Below are positions 1 to 10,450 of a stretch of DNA of 64,000 nt, piece after piece; position 1 is the first letter of the stretch, and every line of letters begins with the position of its first letter. The stretch comes from Gambelia wislizenii (lineage: Eukaryota > Chordata > Lepidosauria > Squamata > Crotaphytidae), in the NCBI GenBank assembly GCA_030847615.1, contig JAUMIR010000003.1, forward strand, positions 23,069,001 to 23,133,000. The letters are read 5' to 3'. Both the position numbers and the translations under genes were made by a program. The notes under the pieces were generated by a model. The model ran no database searches. It saw nothing but the letters and a program-made list of their open reading frames with translations, and was not told where the DNA came from.

Positions 1-206
1 AACAAATAAATACTGCATAACTGTGCCCCTGAGCCCCATCCCAGAGAGGCGACCCAGAAGGATACCATGGTTGATGGTATCGAAAGCTGCTGAGAGGACC
101 AGCTGAACCAACCTGGACACATTCCTCCTGTCCAGTTCCCTGTGTAGGTCATCTACCAAGATGGCCAAAGCTATCTCTGTCCTATAACTAGGCCTGAAGC
201 CAGATT
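1..206 (-). mobile_element. L2-type LINE, reverse transcriptase fragment
   Basis: Read on the minus strand this gives an RT-like peptide with the motif AAFDTINHGILLGRL, which matches the conserved D-containing block of L2-clade reverse transcriptases. It runs off the left edge of the window and stops at about 206, where Bov-B sequence begins. It is a decayed fragment; no function is implied. Confidence 0.7.
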
Positions 207-210
207 GTTG

Positions 211-500
211 ATCTTCCTTTCTCCAGTTTTCATGCCTTCTTCCTCTGAGTCTAATCCTGCTTTACATGTGATATGTTCAGCACACAGGTTAAACAGATAG
301 GATGATAAAATGCAGCCTTGCCCGACCTCCTTGCCAATTGGAAACAATTCTGTTTCTTTATATTCTGTCCCAACAGTAGCCTCTTCTCCTGAGTACAGGT
401 TATGCATCAGGACAATCAAATGTTGTAGCAAACCCGTTTCTTTAAGTGCAATCCATAGCTTTTTGTGATCTACACAATCAAAGGCTTTGATATGCTATGT
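211..500 (-). mobile_element. Bov-B (RTE) LINE, reverse transcriptase fragment
   Basis: The minus-strand translation contains CVDHKKLWIALKE and GQGCILSSYLFNL, which match Bov-B RT blocks, and the same stretch recurs at 22440-22640 on the plus strand. An open frame across 171-431 fuses this with the neighbouring L2 and is not a gene. Truncated at both ends. Confidence 0.75.
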
Positions 501-816
501 TCGTACAGTCCTTATTTTTACCACCAAGTAAGGTGAAAATAACACAAGAGAAAGGGTTATGCCCCACTTCCTTCCCACCCCATTGTCCTCACACAAATAT
601 TGCCCACCCCTCCCGTTGTTTTATATCAAAATTCAAAGATGTGGAAAATTTAATCCTGGGTCTCTGTTGCATAGCTTAGTCTTTGGTCTGTTCTTCATTT
701 TTCTGATCAATGGTTAGAACATCTCTTAGTTCCGAGCTTCTCCGAATGTTGATGAGCTCTAGCTCCCACCATCCTTCACCATTGGCCAAGCTAGGTAGGC
801 TGCCAGGAACTGGTAC
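501..816. other. No recognisable feature
   Basis: AT-rich sequence with no convincing repeat, exon or RNA signature. Confidence 0.5.
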
Positions 817-1032
817 TTTGTTGTTGCTGCATGTCTTTAAGTCATTTCCAACTTGAAGCACCACTAAGACCAAGCAAGATTTGTTCAGAGGGGTTTGCCA
901 TGGTCTTCCTCTAAGGCTGAGAGATTGTGACTTGCCCAAGGTCACCCAGTCGGTTTCCATGGCCAAGCAGGGATTTGAACTCTGGTCTCATAAAGTCCTA
1001 GTCCCCCACTCAAAACGGACCTCACTGGCTCT
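817..1032 (-). mobile_element. Sauria-type tRNA-derived SINE
   Basis: On the minus strand this has a B-box-like GAGTTCAAATCCC, a central block (TGGGTGACCTTGGGCAAGTC type) and a Bov-B-like tail ending near a short run of CAA. Seven other copies occur in the window. Sauria SINEs are known to combine a tRNA head with a Bov-B-like tail. The copy is diverged and has lost a clear A box. Confidence 0.75.
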
Positions 1033-1308
1033 CTGTTGGTATTTTACTTACTTCTCATGTCTACCCTGGGGTTTCCCTTTTAAGTTTCTAATTCATTTCT
1101 CAGCTGCTAAGCATCAGCATCAGACTCTTCCAGACATGTTCAGGAAAAGTCCTGCAACATGTCATGTGCCTTACAACCTCTTCTTACAGCCTTCTCTTGT
1201 TCTATTAGCTCAAGCAGGGGATTAATCTCTTCCTGCTGTTCAGTGCGCTACCCAGGAGTTATAGAGAACAACCAGCTAGGCTCTCAGTTTGAGCCCAGTT
1301 CATCCCTT

Positions 1309-1515
1309 CCTGAACATGCCCACTATAATCTGATTTTGGAAGCTAAGCTAGCTCAAGCCTGATCTGTGGGAAATCATAAGGGATCTCCAGGTAAGTCTGG
1401 GAAGGAATCCTGTCTGAAATTGTGAAGAGCCCCCACTGCCAGTCAGAAGTGACAAGACTGGGCTAGATGGACCAGTGGTCTAACTCAGTGTAAGGTTGCT
1501 TCATATGTTCTTCCT
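1309..1515 (+). mobile_element. 5S rRNA-derived SINE
   Basis: Positions 1309-1400 follow the 5S rRNA order: a CCTGAAC-like start, then CTGAT, then GGAAGCTAAGC, then the GGTAAGTCTGGGAAGG-like end. The tail (GGGCTAGATGGACCAGTGG) is the same as in the copy at 42765. It is too diverged to be a working 5S gene. Confidence 0.65.
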
Positions 1516-1654
1516 CTCAGCATTCCTCCAATAGTCTAGGCAACAGTAAGGGAGCAAGATAGTCCTTGACGGTGCAAATAGGAAACCAAATTGGGAAAAG
1601 CCAGAGTGAAAAGCTATATTTTGCCATTATTTTGACATTCTTGTGTTATGGGCA

Positions 1655-2160
1655 AACCTAGTTGTCTGTTACAGCCCTGAGACAGAAGGCACAACACAAA
1701 GTGCCAGTTATATGGCTTAGATTCAGGCTGACAGACAGAATCTCCCTGTATGAACCTGTCCAGACACAGAGATACTCAGGAGAAGCCTTTCTCTTACTCC
1801 TACCACCTTCACAGTCATGGCTGGTGGGGAGGTGAGACAAAGCCTTCTTGGTGACTGCCCCTCTCTTCCCAGGTAGGCAGGCAAAGACATTTTTAAAAAT
1901 TCCAATAGGCTTTTAGAACTGAAAGAGGAAAGGGCTTTTAAGAGGGTGCTGTATTGCTTTCGGTACTGTTTTTAGCTGCTTTTCATTGTTTTAAGTATAT
2001 GTTTTAAATTGTTTTAATATTGTTAATAGTGTAATTCTCTTTTAATGTATTCTTTTTAACTATATTATAACCATTTTAATTTGTAAGCCACCTTGATTCC
2101 CAATCTTGTGGGGAAATTAAAACATTTTTATTTATATAGATATAAATAAAGGGTATAAAA
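1655..2160 (+). mobile_element. L2-type LINE, 3' end
   Basis: It contains the typical L2 3' region: a degraded ORF2 C-terminus (about 1800-1920), a T-rich 3' UTR with repeated GTTTTAA motifs, and the terminal block GTAAGCCACCTTGA near 2082. It ends in A-rich sequence and a (GAT)n run at 2173-2188. Confidence 0.65.
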
Positions 2161-3495
2161 TAAAGGGTATAAAGATGATGATGATGATTTCAAGTTAATG
2201 TGTTGTATGTCTGAGCTCTGCCTACTCTTTTCCTTCCTTTCTCCCATTTAGTCTGCTAACCCAGTTATTGCAAGGTCATCCTTAGCCAACAATCCTTTAG
2301 ACAACAGAAACAAGCAATAATAGGTGTTGGCACCCCACCTGCTTGCTGACATTCTTAGTTCACTTATGAGTCACAGAGAGGTATGAAAACCCACCAGAGG
2401 CAAAACCCACCTTGCTGCTTATCTGATTATTTATTCTGGCATGAAAGATGTGAGTCCAGAACTTTTGCACCTGCCAAGGGGTTCTGGCCCTCTTTCAACT
2501 GATGACTCTCACTTCTGATTAATTAGTTCCCTGAAAATGCAGACAAAAGAGAGGCTACCCCAGGGGGTTAGCTGGATGTGTAAACAAGTTTATACCAGAA
2601 GCAAGCAACTAGCTTCCTTGACTGCCATCAGAGCAGATGAGTGCACCTTTAAGCCCATCCCCATGTGCTTGCAGGATCAAGTTCAAATCCTGCCATGTCT
2701 CAGTGTCTCGAGGTTTTGCTTAAATATTCTGGATTCACACTGACTGTGAAAAGCCTGTACACATATATGTATTACAGGACTTTTCCCCCCTCTCAACCAT
2801 AACATTTCAATGAAATGTCCAATGCATTTTTCCCTAAAGAGCATTTTGTAAAATTCTGATCACAAGAAGAAAAGAAAATTACATTCTTCTCACCTCTTTA
2901 CAGTTCACACTCATATATGTATTATAAGTGTTGCATTTGCTGTTGCCACACTATAAAGATTGTTTAAAAAGATGTGGACAAAGGCTGTCATCTGTAACAG
3001 CCTGATTATAGAGATGCAGCATAACCATAGTTTTGTGTGATATAAATGAGCCTATGAAACCCCCGCAATCTAGCACCCTCCCTTCTTAGTTTCTCTTCCT
3101 CCAGATCAGCTGTGCAGTAAGCATCAGAGGGTCTCAGTTCCAGTTTTCATTAACCGCTTTTTGTGTCATCTGGTTAATATCAACTATGGTTTCTTTGAAT
3201 CAAGCCAGGTACAGACCATGGGATCACTTATTCAAGCAAATTATAGTTAATAATTACCCAGAGTTTGGAAGTCACAAGTTATCACCTAGCTGTAACTGGT
3301 TACTTTGAGGGGTAACAAGGATTGAATAATGTTACATCGCAAAAGCAATGCAATGAGTAAAAGCAAAATTATGGTACCAGTGTGTAAAATAACTTTGCAG
3401 TTACTTTCAAAAGTTAATACTACAGGGAATGTTTAGAGGCATTTTGAGATGAATGTGTTAAGTTTTATGTCATTCTTTTATCAATACTAGGAGTC
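2161..3495. other. Apparently single-copy intronic sequence
   Basis: No repeat signature or splice-bounded open frame was seen. A 68-codon frame at 2537-2743 has no supporting features. Confidence 0.45.
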
Positions 3496-3528
3496 CACAC
3501 ACGCACACGCACACACACACACACACAC
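3496..3528. repeat. (CA)n microsatellite
   Basis: About 33 bp of CA dinucleotides with a few interrupting G bases. Confidence 0.95.
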
Positions 3529-3907
3529 AAAAGGTAATGGAAAGTGGAGTAAGAAGCAAGACAAGTGACTTAACAACTTACAATACTTTTCAATAGCTAT
3601 TGGCTTCTTTTCAAACAGAGTAATGAAAATATAACTTTCCTACCTGTGCATTAACCAGAGTTTTAGGGTTTAAATGACACACTAAACCGTGGCTAATGGA
3701 AATCAGAAGTGAAAGCTGGAACCCAAGTCTTCCCAAGACTCATTTATGTTGCATTAAATGTGTTAACATGATCTTGAAATGAGATGCAAATCTGATAGCA
3801 GACGGTCAAATATGTGATGATAAGCTACAATATAAACTTTCCAGAAAAGTATTGGACCCTTTCCCATAGCTCTCATCTAACCCATCTGCTTTTTATTATG
3901 AGCTCAG

Positions 3908-4072
3908 GAGACTTTCTGTGCATGTTCGGGCATGATAGAGAAGCTGCAGCATGCCAGCCTCCTTGGCCGCTTGCAGCGTGTCAAGGAGCAGTCCCAAGTG
4001 ATCAATCAAGCCATGGCTGAGCTTGCCACCATTCCCTACCTCCAGGATATCAGCCAGCAGGATGCGGAACTG
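3908..4072 (+). CDS. Internal coding exon of an unidentified coiled-coil-like protein
   Basis: The right edge is a strong splice donor, GAACTG|GTAAGC at 4072/4073. The left edge is bounded because the reading frame meets TGA at 3899-3901. The best acceptor is the AG at 3906-3907 behind a pyrimidine-rich tract; AG at 3901-3902 or 3939-3940 is also possible and would keep the frame. The translation is charged and helical, with segments MIEKLQHASLLGRLQRVKEQ and YLQDISQQDAEL, and no glycine- or proline-rich part. It ends in phase 0, matching the start of the exon at 14199. Codon use is GC-richer (repeated CTG, CAG, GCC) than the surrounding intron, as expected for a real exon. I do not recognise the family. 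A heptad-like spread of leucines suggests a coiled coil or spectrin-like helix. Upstream exons lie outside the window. Confidence 0.65.
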
Positions 4073-4507
4073 GTAAGCATTCAGTGTTTGCATCCTTGTT
4101 TGGGCTTTGGTGGTCAGTGAGGGAAGCACAACAGAATATTATTGTCACTTTTCCTGGGCATTTAAAAAAAGTATTGAAAGCTTTGAAAGCATAAACACAC
4201 CATTTGGGCAGAGCAAATGGCCATCATGAATGCAAAAGTGTCAAAATGCATGACTATAATTAAAGTGAATGCCCCACAAAGGTCTACCACTGATGTGAGT
4301 CTTTTTAAAAATGTATAATGAAACCACATACAGTGTAAACCGTGTTGTTAGCATTCCATAGCATAAAGGTCATGGTAAGGAGAGTAACAAAAAGAGAGAG
4401 GAAAAGCAACCTAAAATCAAAGAAGGAGCTTTGCTCACTCATCACTGGTACCAGAAAATGAAAACAAGACAACATTCACCAAATGATGCAACAACTGGTT
4501 ATTCTAA

Positions 4508-5110
4508 GGAGATTATAAGACAAGTGCCTAAAAACTTTATGGCACTATATTTTACAGCGTTCGTTTTCTGGTACAATGACACACGTTTTTGCTTGCTGCC
4601 GTGATAATGATACAAAATCGCCCCAAGAATACAGCAATATGAGCGCTCATGACGCTTACTTCCATGTTTCTCTTTGAACGAGGTTTCAGCGCATCTCGTG
4701 AGAGATGCAAGCATGCTAAAAAGCCCCAAAACACCAAAAATTAAAAAAAGAAAATGTTCAGAAAAGTACAGATACACATTTAGAAACTTGCAAGCAAGAT
4801 GGGGAGCTTCATAAAAAGAGCACACAGTACCTAGTTTTCCCATTGACACCCAGAAGCGTTCTGGTGGGACCGCCCATTGACGCTGGAATCACCAACAAAA
4901 TGGGGCACTTTTTCACACACATGAAAATCTGGAACACAAACACTACGGGAGATCAATTTTCGACTTCTCCCTGACAATAAAAAAGAACTCCCTCGTAATG
5001 GCAACAGAATGCTTGCAGAACACTGGAGCACGACGTCGTCTGATAAGGAAGCCCTTTTGCAATCTTATGGCGTTGTTATAACACAGTTTTTGACGCATCT
5101 TATAATCTCC
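4508..5110. mobile_element. TIR MITE, GGAGATT family, copy A1
   Basis: 603 bp starting GGAGATTATAAGACAAG and ending with the inverted CTTATAATCTCC. The terminal repeats resemble copies at 18281, 46127 and 53434. There is no transposase; the 116-codon minus-strand frame at 4499-4849 looks like chance. The left flank is TCTAA. The right flank reads TCTA where the next element begins. Confidence 0.75.
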
Positions 5111-5117
5111 TCTATCA

Positions 5118-5493
5118 TGGCTCTTAACCTTTTCTTTATCAGGGACCCCCACTAAATAGCCTTTGTTTCTATGGACCCCAAGGAATAACTCAAGAATTAA
5201 AACAACAACACCTGATAATCATAATCATAATAATACAGTTACATCATCCATTAAACCTTCCCTCAGAGGCACTGGAGGAGAAGGGAAGACTTTATCCTGA
5301 TTCTTCCTGCAAGTTTGTGGCTGGAGCAGATTGAACAGCAATGTGCAGGCCAAACCAGCCAGCCAGCCTTTGCCTTGGCTCCTATGATGTGGCTGCCCCA
5401 CTGAGGGGAGGAGGTGGGCCAAGCAGCCGTGGACCCCCTGTGAGGACATTGCAGAACCCTAGGCGTCTGCGAACTACAAGTTAAGAACCACTG
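5118..5493 (-). mobile_element. hAT-type MITE, CAGTGGTTCTTAAC family
   Basis: On the minus strand it starts CAGTGGTTCTTAACTTG at 5493 and ends with a degraded inverted copy, GGCTCTTAACC, near 5119. Flanks CTCTATCA (left) and CTCTAAAT (right) look like a diverged 8-bp target duplication, the hAT size. It sits directly against MITE A1. Confidence 0.6.
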
Positions 5494-5526
5494 CTCTAAA
5501 TGAATTTCATGGGGCTCACCTACATT

Positions 5527-5715
5527 AGACCCAGTGCAGTATAGTAGTTTGAGTATTGGACTAGGACTCTTAAACACCAGGGTTCAAATCCCCACTTAGC
5601 CATGAAAACTGGAGGGTGACCTTGAGCAAGTCACACTCTCAGAATAAGAAGAAGGCAAGAAAACTCTGTGTTTCTTGTTAGCTGGCACATTTAGAGGCAC
5701 ATAACAGCAACAAAT
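5527..5715 (+). mobile_element. Sauria-type tRNA-derived SINE
   Basis: Head with A-box-like GTATAGTAGTTTGAG and B-box GGGTTCAAATCCCC, then the GGTGACCTTGAGCAAGTCAC block. The tail is shortened and ends near ACATAACAGCAACAA. Confidence 0.8.
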
Positions 5716-6920
5716 CTACACTAGGATTTTTATCTTGGTACTCTAATTTCTGGCTTACTCATGGGGTCAGAAAACACATTCACCAAAACATTTTCTTGAT
5801 GTGATTTCTCCTTCAAAATTTCATAAGTTTCCAGATTATTTTTATGACTTCCTCATGTCCCCAAGTGTATGAAAACTAGGGTTGCCACCTTTTCATGGGA
5901 AAATCCTGCCACCGTTCTCTAGGATTGGAAAGAAATCCGAGGCAAGTAGAGCCCGGGCAGAACATGGAAATTCAAATGGAAGTTGGGTCGGACATTTGTT
6001 AGCTCTTCAGATCTCATTACTAGTTATTAACAGACATGATCTGATCAGGATAATACTGACTGGTCAGCAACCCCATTCAAAACTAGAAGGCTGATTAGGA
6101 TTGTCCCATGATACAGGTCAAGCAGAAACAAGGCCAACAAAACTTTGAAAACAGGGGCAAGGAATTATATTCATCCCAAGGGGTTTTATTGGGAGAATTC
6201 CTGGAATAATCCAACAGGCCAGATAATATCAATCCACCCCACAATCCCTGATATCAACTGAAAACACCCCTCCCTGGGCCCATTACCAGTTTCTCCAAGC
6301 AGGGAAAGACATAGAGTTCAATGCCTCTTTCTGTATGGAAACAAGTCCCTTCCTAACCCTCTCACCAGTGGAGACTGGTATCCTCTATGTCAGTGGGGCA
6401 CTGAATCTGCTCTGGGTTTTAGTCTGAACTTTAAACAAGTTATCCAAAGCACTGAGCTCAGTCCCCAGAATAGATTCAGCACCTTGGATAATTTCTTTAA
6501 ACTTCAGACTAAACCTCAGAGTTGATTCACAGAAACTTTGCCATCCCATTGGATGTCAAGAGGCACATGAACAGTAGCCTGCTTTTCTCTTCCACTGTTG
6601 ATTGGAGGTACAAGAGATTTCCCCCATTCCACCTCCCTTCCTAATTGGGAGAGTGATCACTGAGAGGAAAGAAATCTGTCATCTCTGATCACTGATTGGA
6701 GCATGATTTCCTCACCTCACAGCATTTGTATTCTCAGTTCTGAAAACAAGTGGCATAACTCCAGAAGTTAGAGCTTCGCAGAATGAGATAGGGTTTTGGG
6801 GAGAATGAGCTATTCTCAGACTAGATTAAGTTGATGGGTTAGCGGTTCCCCCCCCCCTCCGCCTTTCTTGCTGTGTGGTCTCCTACACATGCTTTGTTCA
6901 GACATGGATAACATGGCTTA
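5716..6920. other. Apparently single-copy intronic sequence
   Basis: Nothing recognised. A C-run at 6848-6857 and scattered weak repeats only. Confidence 0.45.
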
Positions 6921-7045
6921 ATAATAATATAATAATAACTTTATTTTTGTACCCCGCCTTTTGCCTATTAGGCAATCAAGGCGGCTCACAACAACTGGAT
7001 ATAAAACAACAAGCCAGGATAAGGATAAATGTTGCATATTTACAA
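6921..7045 (-). mobile_element. L2-type LINE 3' terminus
   Basis: On the minus strand this is the L2-like end GTGAGCCGCCTTGATTG, then AAGGCGGGGTACAAAAATAA, followed by (ATT)n. The 3' tail lies at the left edge (AATAATAATATAATAATAA). Confidence 0.65.
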
Positions 7046-7149
7046 TATACTTCTTCATGCTTCCCTTTCTCTCCTCCCTTCTCACCATGCTACATTAAGC
7101 CAGGAAGCCTTCAAATACGGTAACCAAAGTTTCCTCTGGCGGACATTCC

Positions 7150-7240
7150 CCAGATGCCTAAATTGGCCACAGTGACACATGCCTTAGTTACAACTCAGCT
7201 GTGTTACTGTAATGCACTCTATGTGGAGCTACCTTTAAAG
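7150..7240 (+). mobile_element. L2-type LINE, left part of an interrupted copy
   Basis: Contains the ORF2 C-terminal sequence read as CYCNALYVELPLK, and runs into the hAT element at 7241. The same reading continues at 8816-8900 (LKKLVQRTPASCYLG), so the two parts were one copy before the hAT insertion. Confidence 0.7.
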
Positions 7241-8815
7241 CGGTGATGGCGAACCTATGACACGCGTAGCCATATGTGCTGACATGTGGCCGTAGGCCTC
7301 CTCCCCCCTGCCCCCGCCCGCAACCTCACCACCCTCCCTAAAGTGGCAATCCGGGCTTCAAAGTCTCACTTTAGGGAGGGGGGAGGAAAGAGGCAGGCGG
7401 GGCTACGAAGCCCCGATCGCCACTTTAGGGAGGCGGGAGTGGAGCCTCCCCCCCTACCTGGCCACCACCACCCCTGAGGCCTACCGCACTTCCCTGGAGC
7501 CGTCTCAGAAAGGCCGGTTAAGGTGGCTAGCGAGCGGGAGGGTGGCTGCCCGGCCTTCCAGAGGGAGCTCCGTGGCTTTGAAGCCACGGAGCCACCTCAG
7601 GGGGGGGGGGGCGGGGAAGATGGTGGATGACTGGTAGGGTGGCTGCCCAGCCTCTCCCCAGCCTTCCTGAGGGGGCTCCGTGGCTTTGAAGCCGTGGAGC
7701 CGCTTCGGGGAGGCTGGGGAAGATGGCAGGTGAGTGGGAGGGTGGCCACCCGGCCTTCCCGAGGGGGCTTCGTGGCTTTGAAGCTGCAGAGCCACCTTGG
7801 GGAGGCCGGGGAAGATGGCAGGCGAGCAGGAGGGTGGCCGCCTGGCCTCTCCCCAGCCTTCCCAAGGGGGCTTCGAGGCTTCCAAGCCTCGGAGCCGCCT
7901 CAGAAAGGCCGGGGAAGGCAGCGGGTGAGAGGGAGGGACTCTGCCTGGCCTCTCCCCAGCCTCACCGAGGGGGCTCCGTGGCTTTGAAGCCTCGGAGCCA
8001 CCTCAGAAAGCCCGGGGAAGGTGGCAGGATGGAGGGAGGGACTGTGCCCGGTGTCTCCCCAGCCTTACTGAGGGGGCTCCAAGGCTTCAAAGCCTCGCAG
8101 CTGCCTCAGAAAGTGCAGGGAAGGTGGCAGGCAGGTGGGCCTCTTGTTTGAGCCCAGGGCACCGTGTGCAGTTTCTCCAATGGAGCCCTCCTAAATAGCT
8201 CTGTTCAGGGGAGCTGCCAAAAGAGGGAGGGGGGAGAATGCTTGTATGTGTGCGTGCGCACGTGGCGTTGTGGGGAGGGGGAGTAAGTGCTGTGAAGTTA
8301 AGAAGCCGAGGGTCTGGGAGCCGAGGAGCTGCCCATGTAATCGCTCCTAGGCTAGCCGGCAACACATGCTCTGCTCCATGGCTAATGCAGGCTGCCTCCT
8401 CGTCTCCAACTCCACCTTGCTCCCACACTTGCTACTGTGCCCCCCAGCCTTCCTCTACCTCCAGCAGGCATGTCCACCTCTTTTATATCTTTCCCTGCTT
8501 CACTCGTGGGTGAGGTATCCCCCCCCCAAAAAATTAATCCATGGGTCAGAGGGAGGGTGGGGGGGAAAGTAGCGAGGGGGGCTCCGAAGGCCCCACTTTC
8601 GGTAGGCCAGGGTGGGGGGGGAGTAGCGACAGGGCCTCATGTCACATGATTTGTGATAACTCATTAATTATTAATAAACAATTAATCATATTGTTGATTA
8701 AACAGCAAATATCGTGAAATAATGTTTTTTTCCTCAAAGTGACAAACCAACCCGAGTTATGCTCAGTTTTTTGGCAACGTTTGACACAGCAAGCTCAAAA
8801 GGTTGCCCATCACTG
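7241..8815. mobile_element. GC-rich non-autonomous hAT-like element, copy 1
   Basis: 1575 bp. The left end CGGTGATGGCGAACC matches the inverted right end GGTTGCCCATCACTG. It is flanked by an 8-bp target duplication CTTTAAAG (7233-7240) and CTTTAGAG (8816-8823), one mismatch, which is the hAT hallmark. The interior is GC-rich and made of about six units of roughly 100 bp, each holding a hairpin around a GGCTCCGTGGCTTTGAAGCC-type core. No transposase is visible: the long open frames on both strands follow from GC richness and repetition. The right 170 bp are AT-rich and nearly identical in copy 2 (26356-28109). Confidence 0.85.
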
Positions 8816-8823
8816 CTTTAGAG

Positions 8824-9290
8824 TGCTCAAAAAACTGGTCCAAAGAACTCCAGCCAGTTGTTACCTGGGGCTACCTGCAGGAGCACACAACTCGCTTAGC
8901 TGCCTGTCTATTTCGAGACACAATTCAAAGTGCTGGTTATGACCATATAAAGCCCGATGTAGCCCAGGTCCAGTTACTGAAGGATCATATCTTTCGGTAT
9001 GTGCCTGGCTGAGCTCAAAGATCTTCAGGGGCGGCATTTCTCTTAGTCCCACCACCTTCACAGGCATGTTTGGGGAGAATGCAGGAGTGGGCCTTCTCCA
9101 TGGCTGCCCTCTAATTTTGGAACTCCCTTCCTAGGGAGGCTAGGATGGCTTCATCTTTGCAGCCTTTTCAGCAACAGGGGAACACCTTTTCATTCAAGCA
9201 AGCCTTTGGGAATTGATTGTTTTACTAGAGGAAGACTTTTAATGGCACTGTACTGCTTTTGTTCATTGCTTTAAAGTATTACTTTAAATA
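8824..9290 (+). mobile_element. L2-type LINE, middle part of the interrupted copy
   Basis: Continues the L2 ORF2 C-terminal region and 3' UTR, including a block near 9110-9140 that reads like the L2 end motif W/LNSLP (here FWNSLP-like). It is broken again at about 9291 by a GA-tailed LINE fragment. Confidence 0.7.
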
Positions 9291-9291
9291 A

Positions 9292-9580
9292 TTCTCACCA
9301 ACAATGGTCCGCCCTGGCCTCACATCAGGAGTAATGGAGACGTACTATCCACAATGCTGCAGCCTTATTTGAGAACTCACTCCAAACAAGTCTTGAAGAG
9401 AAACGACAATGCAGAAAGAATCACAACCTGGAAACATCAACCAAGGAGAGACCTTCTGCTGTGCTTTCTGCAACCGGACTTGTTTATCTCGGATTGGCCT
9501 TTTTAGTCATCAGCGGACTTGCAGAAAGCGCGGGATAAGTCCTTCCTGAATCTTTGTTTGCGAAGAAAAGCCAGAGAGGG
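9292..9580 (+). mobile_element. GA-tailed LINE fragment with a C-terminal zinc-knuckle-like motif
   Basis: It carries the 3' end of a LINE open frame: AALFENSLQTSLEEKRQCRK, then after a one-base-type frame slip the motif CAFCNRTCLSRIGLFSHQR with a following TC (C..C...C and H....C spacing) from 9460. The end is a purine tail (GAGAGGGAGAGA). Copies exist at 11293-11483 and on the minus strand at 30251-30539. It is 5'-truncated and sits inside the L2 3' UTR; AATTCT left and AATTTT right may be a short target duplication. Confidence 0.7.
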
Positions 9581-9728
9581 AGAGAATTTTGTTGTTAATT
9601 TAATACTGTTTTAATCAGCTTCTTGTGTATTTTTTAACAATAAGTGTTTTAAAAATACTTATTAAAAATACTTCTCTTTTGTAACTACCTTGGTTCCTAG
9701 TTGGGATGAAGGTGGAGTATTAATAAAG
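9581..9728 (+). mobile_element. L2-type LINE, 3' terminus of the interrupted copy
   Basis: T-rich 3' UTR and the terminal block TTGTAACTACCTTGGTTCC and AAGGTGGAGTATTAATAAA, closing the L2 copy begun at 7150. Confidence 0.65.
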
Positions 9729-9754
9729 GGATGGAGGGATGGATGGATGGATGG
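9729..9754. repeat. (GGAT)n microsatellite
   Basis: Short tandem GGAT/GGAG run at the end of the L2 copy, probably grown from its tail. Confidence 0.85.
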
Positions 9755-10376
9755 TGTTAATGGGATCCCATTGGGTACTTACAGTGATGGAAGTGGTCCC
9801 ATCAGAAGATCAAGGAAGAGATAATTTCTCTCCCTATGCAGGACCCACAACAAAAGATTATCCTCTCCCTCTCTTCCCCCTCCTTGCTGCCTAAAAGTGT
9901 TCAGGAGGGTTTCTCAAACATCTAAAGCGAACATTAAGGCACACACAAAACTGGGTATATGTCAGGTTGGGGAATGGCCTCTTTCCAGATCTGTCAGTAT
10001 AAGGACATCATTGAATCCTGGTCTTTGAGTCCAGTACTACCATTCAGTGCTCACTTTTCCAAAGGACACTTAGGCTCTGTGCCACTGTTGACTAGTGGTT
10101 CCCAAATTTGGGTGCCCAGCTGTCATTGGCAGGGGGCTGGTGGCTTACCAGTGGGGCAATGAATCCACTCTGGATTTTAGTCCAACCATTAAAGGAGCTA
10201 TCCAAGGTCCAGAACCTCATTGGGGGGGAGGGACAGGAATAAAGTTCAGTAGCTTGGATAGGTCATGGCAAGTCTGAATTAAAACTCAGAGCACATTCAC
10301 CACCTCAGTCACATGGGAGCCACCACCTATCCACTTGTTCTTGGACTTCAGCTCTTAAGAGCCCCAGAAAAAATGC
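9755..10376. other. Apparently single-copy intronic sequence
   Basis: No clear repeat, exon or RNA gene. Confidence 0.4.
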
Positions 10377-10450
10377 AAGGCAGGGGGTTGGGCTAGATGG
10401 CCCTTGTGGTCTCTTCCAACTCTATGAGTCTGTGACTATTCTATAGATTT
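10377..10450 (+). mobile_element. CR1 LINE, extreme 3' end
   Basis: Contains GGCAGGGGGTTGGGCTAGAT, then the CCCTTGTGGTCTCTTCCAAC block and a degraded ATTCTATG-type tail, as at the ends of the other CR1 copies here. Confidence 0.8.

Noticed and set aside
171..431. 86-codon minus-strand frame
   Set aside because: Bridges an L2 and a Bov-B fragment; not a gene.
7300..8150. CpG-island promoter
   Set aside because: The GC-rich block is fully contained between hAT ends and repeats at 26356, so it is transposon sequence.
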